Below, in pieces: positions 46,096-54,130 of a DNA stretch of 64,000 nucleotides; positions within the stretch are counted from its first letter, which is position 1, and each line of letters opens with the position of its first letter. The stretch comes from Flavobacterium sp. UMI-01. GTDB lineage: Bacteria > Bacteroidota > Bacteroidia > Flavobacteriales > Flavobacteriaceae. Location of the stretch: positions 1 to 64,000 of the forward strand of contig NZ_BPLU01000003.1 of NCBI RefSeq assembly GCF_019656315.1, given 5' to 3'. The translations under genes and the position numbers were made by a program. The notes below the pieces were generated by a model. The model did not search any database. It worked only from the letters and a program-made list of their open reading frames with translations, and had not been told where the DNA came from.

Positions 46096-46119
46096 ATTTA
46101 TGATAATGTTGTTTTTCAT
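46042..46119 (-). CDS. Ile-rich leader peptide of ilvA
   Basis: 25 codons plus TAA, starting ATG at 46119. Seven of 25 residues are isoleucine, including three in a row at codons 5-7 (ATT ATC ATA) and others at 12, 14, 20 and 25. It begins MKNNIIINTSSIDI. The stop codon lies 3 bp beyond segment 2 of the attenuator. The peptide itself is probably not functional; its translation senses charged tRNA-Ile. Too short for routine gene calling. Confidence 0.83.
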   Translation of the reverse strand: MKNNIIINTSSIDISMGHTIEVFFI

Positions 46120-46165
46120 TAATGGTAAAAATAAGGATAAATTAACGAAAAGCTGTCTTTTAAAA

Positions 46166-46705
46166 TTACTTTTTTAAGTCAGATGGTGGAAATTGAGATA
46201 AAATTTTTGTTACAAATGCGTTGATTTGTTCTTCTTTTTTGGCTCTGTTTTCTGTTAGAACGCCAATTCCTTCACCCTCCCATACGAGTTCTTTTTTCTT
46301 AGCATCAATAAAATCAATGTATAAAGTGCCCTCGGTAGAAGAACTTACATAAGTATTGCCGCCCCACATGAATGGATTCCAACCCCATCCCCATCCCCAA
46401 CCCCATCCAGCGTTGAATTGGTTTACATCTAATCGTTCTTTTTCTTTTGTGAAAAAAGTAACTAAGAAATCAGGGTTTTCGCTTTTATCAAATCCTCTTC
46501 TGGTGAGTTCGGCATCTATGGCGCGTAAAATTCTTTTTTTATCAAGTTCTGAAATTTGTGCTTTATCTATCCCGTTTTTGTGAAATGCGTAGGTTTTATA
46601 TTGTGTAAAATCAGCTTTTGAATCATAATCTGCATTTACATGGATACTACTGCAAGAACTTAATAAAAAAACCAATAGCAGTGGTATAAGTTTTAGTGTT
46701 TTCAT
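46166..46705 (-). CDS. DUF4136 lipoprotein
   Basis: 179 aa. Lipobox LLSSC (Cys18), then the DUF4136 pattern: NADYDSKADFTQYKTYAFHK, ILRAIDAELTRRGFDKSENPDFLVTFFT, a Gly/Trp run GWGWGWGWGW (about 100-109) and GTLYIDFIDAKKKELVWEG. The GW run is coded by a short repetitive CCCCAT tract. It is an envelope lipoprotein of unknown function, upstream of the ilvA leader on the same strand. Confidence 0.9.
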   Translation of the reverse strand: MKTLKLIPLLLVFLLSSCSSIHVNADYDSKADFTQYKTYAFHKNGIDKAQISELDKKRILRAIDAELTRRGFDKSENPDFLVTFFTKEKERLDVNQFNAGWGWGWGWGWNPFMWGGNTYVSSSTEGTLYIDFIDAKKKELVWEGEGIGVLTENRAKKEEQINAFVTKILSQFPPSDLKK

Positions 46706-46815
46706 AATCGTAGTATTTAAGGTGTTGAACTATGTTTAATGTATTGAATGTCTATTAAGTAGCTCAAAAATCATGCCGATAAACTGGGGTTTTATAAAGA
46801 GCATCACCCCCGTTG

Positions 46816-47034
<219 letters not shown>

Positions 47035-47052
47035 TTATAACTTTTAAAAGGA

Positions 47053-47388
47053 ATGTTTTTTGTTGTTACAAAATATTTAACGCCTAAGGGATTTCGGGGT
47101 TTAACCCTGTTTCCGTTTGTGTTTATTAAGCACGCTATGGACAAAAAGAATCCTGTATTTGTAAATCATGAAAAAATTCACCTCAGACAACAAATAGAAC
47201 TTTTAATTTTGCCTTTTTACGTGTGGTATGTGTGCGAATTTTTTTTCAGGTGGTTCCAATATAAAAACCGCAATCTAGCATATCGAAACATTAGCTTTGA
47301 AAGAGAAGCTTACGAGAACGAAAGCAACTTAGACTATCTCAAGAATAGAGAGATGTACCGCTTTGTCAAGTTTTTTGTAAACCATTAA
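47053..47388 (+). CDS. Small membrane-associated protein with HExxH motif
   Basis: 111 aa. It contains VNHEKIHLRQQIELLILPFYVWYVCEFF (about 38-65), in which HEKIH is an HExxH zinc motif followed by one hydrophobic helix. FEREAYENE (about 84-92) may supply the third ligand Glu. The arrangement recalls the catalytic helix of M48/M56-type membrane proteases in miniature. Whether it is a protease is unknown. I recall close relatives in many Flavobacteria annotated as hypothetical. Confidence 0.75.
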   Translation: MFFVVTKYLTPKGFRGLTLFPFVFIKHAMDKKNPVFVNHEKIHLRQQIELLILPFYVWYVCEFFFRWFQYKNRNLAYRNISFEREAYENESNLDYLKNREMYRFVKFFVNH

Positions 47389-47465
47389 AGATTTTTTAAA
47401 AACGCTATAGGGTTTAAAACTTTAAAGGTACTAATATGTTTTAATTTTTACCTTTGTAAAAAAAC

Positions 47466-48362
47466 TTGAACCAGCAGATATTAATTGATTTTCCAAACCA
47501 TATCTCCGTTTACATCAAGCGTGAGGATTTGATTCATCCTTTTATTTCTGGAAATAAATTTCGGAAGCTTAAATACAATTTGCTTGAAGCAAAAAAAGAA
47601 AATGCGACTACCTTAGTAACCTTTGGAGGGGCATATTCTAATCACATAGCAGCAGTTGCTTTTGCTGGTAAGGAACAACATTTTAAAACTATTGGCGTTA
47701 TCCGTGGAGAAGAATTGGCCACTAAGATTCAAGAAAATCCCACGTTGAAGTTTGCTCAGGAATGTGGAATGCAATTTGAATTTATAACCCGAGAAGCCTA
47801 TAGGTCTAAAGATGATGAAAAATTAATGACTGATTTGAGAACCAAATGGGGAGCGTTTTATTTGATTCCGGAAGGCGGTACAAATGCACTAGCAATAAGT
47901 GGGTGTGAAGAAATTTTAACCCCTGAAGATGCCAATTTTGATTATGTTTGTTGTGCTGTGGGAACTGGTGGAACTATCTCGGGAATTATCAATAGTGTTT
48001 TGCCACACCAGAAAGTTTTAGGATTTCCTGCTTTAAAAGGCGATTTTTTACAAGATGAAATTAGTACTTTTGTGCAAAATAGCCATTGGTCGTTAATTCA
48101 AGACTATCATTTTGGTGGATATGGTAAAGTCACCACTGAATTAATTGCTTTTATCAATCATTTTTACCAAAAAAATGCAATTCCGCTTGATCCTATTTAT
48201 ACTGGAAAAATGATGTATGGCATTTTGGATTTGATAGAAAAAAACTATTTCCCAGAGAACAGTACTATTTTAGTAATTCATACTGGGGGTTTGCAAGGAG
48301 TGGCAGGAATGAATATAAAATTGAAAAACAAAAATTTACCTTTAATACAAATACATGATTAA
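47466..48362 (+). CDS. ACC deaminase / D-cysteine desulfhydrase-like PLP enzyme, TTG start
   Basis: 298 aa. Motifs of the family are VYIKREDLIHPFISGNKFRKLKYNLLEA (PLP Lys in GNKFRKLK), FGGAYSNHIAAVA and CAVGTGGTISGI. It is shorter than biochemically proven ACC deaminases (about 340), so D-cysteine desulfhydrase or an unknown substrate is likelier. The start is TTG at 47466; no ATG follows in frame before the conserved region. A box TACCTTTG (47449-47456) would place the transcript start only a few bases before this TTG. Its end overlaps the glucosaminidase gene by 8 bp. Confidence 0.85.
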   Translation: MNQQILIDFPNHISVYIKREDLIHPFISGNKFRKLKYNLLEAKKENATTLVTFGGAYSNHIAAVAFAGKEQHFKTIGVIRGEELATKIQENPTLKFAQECGMQFEFITREAYRSKDDEKLMTDLRTKWGAFYLIPEGGTNALAISGCEEILTPEDANFDYVCCAVGTGGTISGIINSVLPHQKVLGFPALKGDFLQDEISTFVQNSHWSLIQDYHFGGYGKVTTELIAFINHFYQKNAIPLDPIYTGKMMYGILDLIEKNYFPENSTILVIHTGGLQGVAGMNIKLKNKNLPLIQIHD

Positions 48363-49116
48363 GAAAATCATTTTATTTTTTACTCTCATGGCATTCGTTA
48401 GTTGCCATACTACAAAATCTACTATAGGAAGTTCTAAATCTTCGACATCCAAAAAATCGAATTCAGCCCCTGCGGGAATGAGTAGGAGTGCCGTAGTAAG
48501 TTCTTATGTAACTCAATACAAAGAAGTGGCTATGAGTAATATGAAAAAATATGGTATTCCGGCAAGTATTATCTTGGCGCAAGGAATATTGGAATCAGGA
48601 GCAGGGAAAAGTGATTTGTCTCAAAATGCCAACAATCATTTTGGTATCAAATGCCATAACGATTGGTTAGGGGATAGCGTGAGGCATGATGATGATGCCC
48701 GACAAGAATGTTTTAGAAAATACAGAAATCCAGCCGAATCGTTTGATGACCATGCAACTTTTTTAACAAGTCGTAATAGGTATGCAGGGCTTTTTAATTT
48801 GCCTAAAGATGATTATAAAGCTTGGGCCAAAGGGTTACGAGCTGCGGGTTATGCTACTGACCCACAATATCCCAATAAACTAATAGCTTATATAGAAACC
48901 TATGAATTGGCACAATATGATGCACAAGTTTTGGGAAAAAAATATACTTCGGCTGTAGTTAATAATTACGCTAAAGGAACCTATCACGAAGTTCAAAAAG
49001 GAGAGACATTATACTCAATTTCCAAAAAATATAATGTTCTCATAGATGACATCATGCGAAAAAACAATCTTTCGGATAATACGTTATCTATTGGCCAACA
49101 ATTAAAAATCAATTAA
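48355..49116 (+). CDS. Glucosaminidase-LysM lipoprotein (peptidoglycan hydrolase)
   Basis: 253 aa. Lipobox FVSC (Cys17), a Ser/Lys-rich linker, a GH73-type glucosaminidase domain (about 55-190, PASIILAQGILESGAGKSDLS with the catalytic Glu, NNHFGIKCHNDW) and a C-terminal LysM domain (about 205-253, YHEVQKGETLYSISKKYNV). It should cleave the N-acetylglucosaminyl bond in peptidoglycan at the outer membrane inner face. It is coupled to the PLP enzyme gene by an 8-bp overlap and lies 19 bp before hemL. Confidence 0.93.
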   Translation: MIKKIILFFTLMAFVSCHTTKSTIGSSKSSTSKKSNSAPAGMSRSAVVSSYVTQYKEVAMSNMKKYGIPASIILAQGILESGAGKSDLSQNANNHFGIKCHNDWLGDSVRHDDDARQECFRKYRNPAESFDDHATFLTSRNRYAGLFNLPKDDYKAWAKGLRAAGYATDPQYPNKLIAYIETYELAQYDAQVLGKKYTSAVVNNYAKGTYHEVQKGETLYSISKKYNVLIDDIMRKNNLSDNTLSIGQQLKIN

Positions 49117-49135
49117 AAGAACAATACCATAAGCA

Positions 49136-50422
49136 ATGTTATATCAAAGAAGTAGTCAGCTTTTTGCTCAAGCCGAGCAAGTTATTCCTGGAGGAGTCAA
49201 TTCACCTGTAAGAGCCTTTAAAGCAGTAGGTGGAACACCTATTTTTGTAAAAAAAGCCCAAGGTGCCTATTTATATGATGAAGACGGAAACCGATTGATT
49301 GATTACATCAATTCATGGGGACCAATGATTTTGGGACATGCATTTGAACCTGTAGTGCAAGCAGTAATTGAAAAAGCCAAATTAGGAACTTCTTTTGGTA
49401 TGCCTACGGAATTAGAAACTCAAATTGCAGCTCTAGCCGTTTCGATGGTGCCTAATATTGACAAAATTCGTTTTGTAAATTCAGGTACCGAGGCTTGTAT
49501 GAGTGCCATTCGTTTGGCTCGTGGATTTACCAAAAGAGATAAAATCGTCAAATTTGCAGGTTGTTACCATGGACATTCTGATTCGTTTTTGATTCAGGCG
49601 GGAAGCGGGGCGATTACTTTTGGTTCTCCTAACAGTCCAGGAGTGACACAAGGTACCGCTAAAGATACTTTGCTGGCAAATTATAATGATATCGAAAATG
49701 TGAAAACATTAATTGAAGCAAATCAAAATGAAATTGCCGCTATCATTGTAGAACCAGTAGCGGGTAATATGGGATGTGTACCACCTGCGAAAGGATTTTT
49801 GGAAGGATTACGTGCGTTGTGTTCTGCCAATGGGATTCTGCTAATTTTTGATGAGGTTATGACTGGATTCAGATTGGCCAAAGGGGGAGCGCAAGAATTA
49901 TTAAATATAAATGCCGATATTGTTTGTTTCGGAAAAGTAATCGGTGGCGGTTTGCCCGTAGGAGCTTTTGCTGCAAGAAACGAAATCATGAATCATTTGG
50001 CACCATTAGGTCCAGTTTATCAAGCCGGTACGCTTTCTGGAAATCCTTTAGCGATGGCAGCAGGATTAGCTATGTTACAAACGTTGAATGAGGATAAAGC
50101 TATTTTTCAGCGTTTGGCTGATAAAACAGCTTACTTGGCAGCTGGAATCGACAAAGTTTTAAAGGCAAACGATATTGTTTTTACGATAAATACAGTTGGT
50201 TCAATGATATCTGTTCACTTTGATTCACAAGCTGTAGTCGATTTTAATACGGCTCGAAATGGAGATAATGAGACATTCAAAAAATTCTTCCACGGTCTAT
50301 TACAAGAAGGAATTTACATAGCTCCTTCGGCTTATGAAACGTGGTTTATTACCGATGCATTGACTTATGAAGATTTGGATTATACTATCCAAGCAATAGA
50401 TAAAGTTGCTAAAACACTATAA
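49136..50422 (+). CDS. hemL: Glutamate-1-semialdehyde 2,1-aminomutase
   Basis: 428 aa, normal length. [75 protein letters not shown] and [16 protein letters not shown] (PLP Lys) identify HemL rather than another class III aminotransferase. It forms 5-aminolevulinate for haem synthesis. It is the last gene of a possible three-gene unit, followed by a strong terminator. Confidence 0.97.
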   Translation: MLYQRSSQLFAQAEQVIPGGVNSPVRAFKAVGGTPIFVKKAQGAYLYDEDGNRLIDYINSWGPMILGHAFEPVVQAVIEKAKLGTSFGMPTELETQIAALAVSMVPNIDKIRFVNSGTEACMSAIRLARGFTKRDKIVKFAGCYHGHSDSFLIQAGSGAITFGSPNSPGVTQGTAKDTLLANYNDIENVKTLIEANQNEIAAIIVEPVAGNMGCVPPAKGFLEGLRALCSANGILLIFDEVMTGFRLAKGGAQELLNINADIVCFGKVIGGGLPVGAFAARNEIMNHLAPLGPVYQAGTLSGNPLAMAAGLAMLQTLNEDKAIFQRLADKTAYLAAGIDKVLKANDIVFTINTVGSMISVHFDSQAVVDFNTARNGDNETFKKFFHGLLQEGIYIAPSAYETWFITDALTYEDLDYTIQAIDKVAKTL

Positions 50423-50442
50423 GGAGGGCTTCTATAAAAATG

Positions 50443-50477
50443 AAAAACTTCTGGTTCAACACCAGAAGTTTTTTTTT
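50443..50477. terminator. Bidirectional terminator between hemL and the Spy-like gene
   Basis: AAAAACTTCTGGT pairs with ACCAGAAGTTTTT around TCAAC, with extra T on the right and A on the left. It lies between convergent genes. Confidence 0.9.
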
Positions 50478-50494
50478 AATCAAAATGAAATCAA

Positions 50495-50869
50495 CTATTC
50501 TTGAGATTCAGCTGGTTTTTTCTTTTTGCCTTCAGCTTGGCCTTGGCCTTTTCCTTTACCCATACTAGCTCTCCATTTTTCAAATTGTTCTGGAGTTAAT
50601 ATTTCCTTCATTTTTTTACCAGTTTCTTTCATTTTGTTTCTGTTCTCTTCTTTACTATCCGGATTTTCTTTGATAGCTTTCATAAGAGCTGCTTGTTCTT
50701 CAAGAACTGGAGCTATTTTTTTTTGTTGATCAGCAGTTAATGCTAATTCGTCGCTCATTTTTTTAAGTCTCATTTCAGTGCTAACTTCTCCACCTTTTTT
50801 CTTTTTTGCTTCTTGTGCAAATCCAGTTAAACCTATCGCTAATAAAGCAATAATTAGTAGTTTTTTCAT
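50495..50869 (-). CDS. Spy/CpxP-like (LTxxQ) periplasmic protein, Lys-rich tail
   Basis: 124 aa. Signal peptide (1-18, TGFAQ), then helices with MSDELALTADQQKKIAPVLEEQAALMKAIKEN and EILTPEQFEKW, two LTxxQ-type motifs, and a Lys/Gly/Gln tail. Spy/CpxP proteins are periplasmic chaperones or metal sensors; that role is inferred. A close relative follows at 51038 in the same direction, suggesting a tandem duplication. Confidence 0.85.
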   Translation of the reverse strand: MKKLLIIALLAIGLTGFAQEAKKKKGGEVSTEMRLKKMSDELALTADQQKKIAPVLEEQAALMKAIKENPDSKEENRNKMKETGKKMKEILTPEQFEKWRASMGKGKGQGQAEGKKKKPAESQE

Positions 50870-50988
50870 TTTGTTTATGTTTTAAATTGTTTTATGAAGA
50901 TAAGATGGTCACAGCATGAAAAGGTTTAATGATTGGTTGTAAATTAACAAAATGTTTGCAATTACAAGAACTTGAATGAGGGGGCAAA

Positions 50989-51018
50989 AAAAAATCTCGT
51001 TTATAAACGAGATTTTTG
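50989..51018 (-). terminator. Terminator after the second Spy-like gene
   Basis: AAAAATCTCGTTTATAAACGAGATTTTT is one perfect palindrome (50991-51016 core) with a long A-run on the left, i.e. a T-run for the minus strand. It ends the 51038-51373 transcript. Confidence 0.88.
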
Positions 51019-51037
51019 GTGTAGAAAATACTATAAA

Positions 51038-51373
51038 TTATTGAGCATTAGCTTGTTTTGCTGCTTTTTCAGCTTTTTCTTTTTCTTTTAATGAATTTCT
51101 TAATTCAATTTGTTCAGCTGTAAACACTTGATTAATTTGTTTTCCAAGAGCCTTAGCTTTCGCTTTGTTTTCTTCAGCATGGTCAGGATTTGCTTTAGTT
51201 TCTTCTTTAAGAGCTGCTTGTTCTTCCATTAATGGTTTCAATTTAGCTTGTTGGTCTGCCGTCAAAGATAATTCTGTTGTCATTTTGTTTAATGCTTTGT
51301 CAACACCTGATTTCTTTTGAGCAAATGTTGATAAACTTGCAACTAATAAAGCTGCGATAAATAATTTTTTCAT
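51038..51373 (-). CDS. Spy/CpxP-like (LTxxQ) periplasmic protein
   Basis: 111 aa. Signal peptide (1-18, STFAQ), then MTTELSLTADQQAKLKPLMEEQAALKEETKAN and VFTAEQIELR. It shares motif order and spacing with the 50495 protein but ends in an Ala/Lys helix. The two are separated by a terminator and a 168-bp gap, so they are expressed separately. Function as for its paralogue, inferred. Confidence 0.84.
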   Translation of the reverse strand: MKKLFIAALLVASLSTFAQKKSGVDKALNKMTTELSLTADQQAKLKPLMEEQAALKEETKANPDHAEENKAKAKALGKQINQVFTAEQIELRNSLKEKEKAEKAAKQANAQ

Positions 51374-51675
51374 TTTAAGTTTTTTTTGAGTTAGATTTTG
51401 TTAAAATTTATTTCTAATTGTACTTACAACTTTCGTTATAAGTGGGAGTAAATGTATAAATATTTTGAATTGAAAATTTTTATTTGACTGTTTTTTTTAG
51501 TTAGTCATTTTGGTAAATTATTGATTATTTTTAGGTGTTATATTTTGTTTTTGGTGTAAAATTTTTATAAAAAAGTGTTTTTATTTGTGTTTTTGATAAT
51601 TGGTGTTTTGTGTTTTTGGGTGATTAAGGGTATTTTGGAAACAAAAAAATCGCTGTGTTTCAAAAAATAGACTAA
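51374..51675. other. AT-rich gap between the Spy-like gene and moeA
   Basis: This is the first part of a 412-bp gap. It is T-rich and repetitive in character, with many GTTTTTG-like runs. I see no gene and no convincing promoter. Box-like words near TATTTTG occur but with the wrong spacing. Confidence 0.5.
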
Positions 51676-51774
51676 GGCGTCACCAAAGATGATAAAAAAA
51701 GAATCGCGAAAATATTGAAATACAACTTTGGAGTGAAAAATCATAATGGAATCGTATTTTTGGAAACAAATTAA
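51676..51774 (+). pseudogene. Possible gene remnant before moeA
   Basis: An open stretch of 32 codons ending in TAA reads as plausible protein (GVTKDDKKRIAKILKYNFG, then a hydrophobic end GIVFLE). It is preceded in frame by about eight more protein-like codons and a TAA at 51673-51675. No start codon is apparent. It could be the tail of a decayed gene or chance. The family is unknown. Confidence 0.25.
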
Positions 51775-51785
51775 AAAGAAGTATT

Positions 51786-52955
51786 ATGGTAACCATTGAA
51801 GAAGCTTTTTCGATATTAAAAAATGCACTTCCAAATCCCAAAGTGGCACAAGTTGTTTTAGAAAAAGCCAGTAAACATATTTTAGCCGAAGATTTATATG
51901 CGCCGATAAGTATGCCTCCTTTCAGACAATCGGCAATGGACGGTTTTGCCTTAGGACTTTATGAGGGTGTGGAATATGAGATTGTGGGCGAAATTAAAGC
52001 AGGTGATGCTCATCAAGTGGAATTGCAAGCAGGTCAAGCGGTTAAGATTTTTACAGGTGCCCCCGTACCTGATTCGGCCTCTGCAGTTATTCAAATAGAA
52101 AAAGTTACAGTTAATGGTACTAAGTTACAATTAGAAGCACCGCCAAAACAAGGAGTGAACATCCGACCAATAGGGGAACAAAATTTAAAAGGAGAATTAA
52201 TTCTTGAGAAAGGGACGTTATTAAATGCAGCCTGTATTGGTTTTTTAGCAGGGCTTGGTCTTACGCATGTTCAGGTTTATCAAAAACCTAGTGTTGGAAT
52301 TTTAGTAACCGGAAACGAATTGGTAGCTCCTGGTTTGCCTTTGAGTTACGGAAAAATTTATGAAAGCAATTCGGTTATGCTCGCTATAGCTTTGCAAGAA
52401 TCTTTTTTTGGGAATGCTACTATTTATAAGGTTGATGATGATTTTGAAAACACTAAGATTAAAATTGCACAGGCATTGGATGAAAATGAGGTGATTTTGA
52501 TTTCAGGTGGTATTTCAGTGGGAGATTATGATTTTGTGGCCAAAGCATTAGAAGCTCTAGAAGTAGAAACTCTTTTTTACAAAGTCAAGCAAAAACCTGG
52601 CAAGCCTTTATTTGCTGGAAAATACAACGATAAAATGGTTTTTGCCTTACCAGGAAATCCTGCGGCTTCGTTAACTTGTTTTTATGTGTATGTACTGCCA
52701 AGTTTGAAAATTATCTCCGGTTTTACAACAGATTTTGGTCAAACGGTTTCTAAAAAGTTAACCCATAATTTTACGGTAAGCAATGCTCGGAACCAATTTT
52801 TAAAAGGATACATTCAAGGGGATGAGGTGACGGTTTTATCTCATCAAAATTCGTCCATGCTCAATACGTTTTCCATTTCGAATGGATTGGTGTATGTGGA
52901 AGATGGTGGGTATGAACTGGCAAAGGGTGATGTTGTTGAGGTATTTGTGATTTAA
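51786..52955 (+). CDS. moeA: Molybdopterin molybdotransferase MoeA
   Basis: 389 aa, near the usual 400. The four-domain MoeA order is visible: ISMPPFRQSAMDGFAL, EIKAGDAHQVELQAGQAVKIFTGAPVPDSA, PIGEQNLKGE, then VGILVTGNELV, YESNSVMLA, ISGGISVGDYDFVAKAL, KQKPGKPLFAGK and ALPGNPAASLTCFY. It inserts molybdate into adenylylated molybdopterin. It opens the molybdenum-cofactor locus. Confidence 0.96.
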   Translation: MVTIEEAFSILKNALPNPKVAQVVLEKASKHILAEDLYAPISMPPFRQSAMDGFALGLYEGVEYEIVGEIKAGDAHQVELQAGQAVKIFTGAPVPDSASAVIQIEKVTVNGTKLQLEAPPKQGVNIRPIGEQNLKGELILEKGTLLNAACIGFLAGLGLTHVQVYQKPSVGILVTGNELVAPGLPLSYGKIYESNSVMLAIALQESFFGNATIYKVDDDFENTKIKIAQALDENEVILISGGISVGDYDFVAKALEALEVETLFYKVKQKPGKPLFAGKYNDKMVFALPGNPAASLTCFYVYVLPSLKIISGFTTDFGQTVSKKLTHNFTVSNARNQFLKGYIQGDEVTVLSHQNSSMLNTFSISNGLVYVEDGGYELAKGDVVEVFVI

Positions 52956-53031
52956 AAAGAATAAAAAATCCTTGAATTAAAGTTTGTTTGATAATCTATT
53001 TTGATTAGTTAGTAAGTAATAGTTGGGTGTT

Positions 53032-53505
53032 ATGGATTCGATAGTAATAGTATTTCAAGCATTTATAATCTGTATCATCATAGGGAATGGTTTGAAATTC
53101 TATATCGCTTTAAGGAGGGATATTAAGAAAGTGTCCGAAAATATTAATTCAAAAACTTTGCAAACTGATGATATGGAGATATTTTCATATACTTACAGAA
53201 ATGTGCTCGTGGGTTTTGGTAGTGAGTTTAATTATTGCAAATTTTATTTTTATAATGATGAAGTCTATTTTGTTGGAAGAAATAATTTTCCTCAAAATTT
53301 ATACAGTATTCCATTTATTTTAAAGTGTAAAAATGAAAGTGATTATTCATATTTTAGTAAATATGTTATTACGGAATTAGAAATTTTAGGAAATGAAATG
53401 AAAATCGAATTTAAACATAAAAAAATAATTGGAACCAAATTTTCTTTATTTATTAAAAATGCGTCTGCAAATGATTTGCAATTGCTAAAAGGACATTTAA
53501 GTTAG
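53032..53505 (+). CDS. Small membrane-anchored protein of unknown function
   Basis: 157 aa from ATG at 53032; the frame reaches a TTG at 53023. One N-terminal membrane helix (about 2-24) is followed by a beta-rich soluble domain with many Tyr/Phe/Asn and Lys residues. No family is recognised. It is more AT-rich in codon choice than the surrounding moeA and modE genes and has no evident molybdenum link, so it may be an insertion into the locus. Confidence 0.6.
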   Translation: MDSIVIVFQAFIICIIIGNGLKFYIALRRDIKKVSENINSKTLQTDDMEIFSYTYRNVLVGFGSEFNYCKFYFYNDEVYFVGRNNFPQNLYSIPFILKCKNESDYSYFSKYVITELEILGNEMKIEFKHKKIIGTKFSLFIKNASANDLQLLKGHLS

Positions 53506-53756
53506 AATTAGAAAATTTGCTTAAACAACTTTTCAGGTTTAAAAATATATAATTTAGTTTATTTTTGGATTAGTTGTAGTGATGGATTTATAAAATATTT
53601 ATAAGATCATGTCATGCCAACCTACTTAAATTTACAGCCATAATTGTAATGATTGTGTTTTTTTTTGTAAAAAAAGCTAAGTAATGAATTGTAAATTGAA
53701 TTCAGATCCGTAGGAGCGTCATATTTATAGCTAGTTTATTCCGTTTTAGAAAAAAG
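53506..53756. other. AT-rich gap before the modE operator
   Basis: I see no gene here. A GC-richer island at 53706-53733 (GATCCGTAGGAGCGTCATAT, then TTATAGC) stands out from AT-rich surroundings. From memory it resembles a fragment of a dispersed Flavobacteria repeat, not verified. Only one copy is in the window. Confidence 0.35.
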
Positions 53757-53786
53757 TTTCGTTATATTTGCAAACGTATAACGAAA
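53757..53786 (+). promoter_or_regulatory. ModE-box-like operator overlapping the modE promoter
   Basis: Left arm TTTCGTTATA (53757-53766) and right arm TATAACGAAA (53777-53786) are exact inverted repeats with a 10-bp spacer. The core CGTTATATT...ATAACG has the same 24-bp span and end bases as the E. coli modA ModE operator as I remember it. It covers a -7 box TATATTTG (53763-53770). Binding of the ModE protein encoded 13 bp downstream would block its own promoter. Confidence 0.75.
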
Positions 53787-53798
53787 TAAACAATTCTT

Positions 53799-54128
53799 TT
53801 GAAGATAAAAAGCAAAATTTGGATTGAAACTGAAGAAGGGATTCTTATCAGTGAAGGACGTGTCAAATTATTAAAATTGATAGGAGAGACAGGTTCGTTA
53901 AACAAAGCAGCCAAAGCCATGGAATTGTCCTATCAAAAAGCTTGGAAATTGGTTGATGCTTCTAATAAAGCAGCTAAACATCCTTTGATAGCCACTCAAG
54001 TAGGAGGAAATAAAGGAGGCGGGACTGTTCTGACACCTTATGGACAGTCGTTGATAGACGCATTTGAAACTATCAATGCTAGTTGTTGGACGTTTTTGGA
54101 TGAGGAATTAAAAAAACACAAATTATAA
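53799..54128 (+). CDS. modE: ModE-type regulator, DNA-binding domain only, TTG start
   Basis: 109 aa. It is the ModE N-terminal winged HTH: EEGILISEGRVKLLKLIGETGSLNKAAKAMELSYQKAWKLVDASNKAAKHPLIATQVGGNKGGGTVLTPYG. The C-terminal molybdate-binding (MOP) domains of E. coli ModE (262 aa) are absent, so molybdate cannot be sensed in the known way. The start TTG at 53799 gives the family N-terminus; no ATG fits. A palindromic operator lies directly upstream. The TSUP gene follows after 2 bp. Confidence 0.92.
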   Translation: MKIKSKIWIETEEGILISEGRVKLLKLIGETGSLNKAAKAMELSYQKAWKLVDASNKAAKHPLIATQVGGNKGGGTVLTPYGQSLIDAFETINASCWTFLDEELKKHKL

Positions 54129-54130
54129 TT

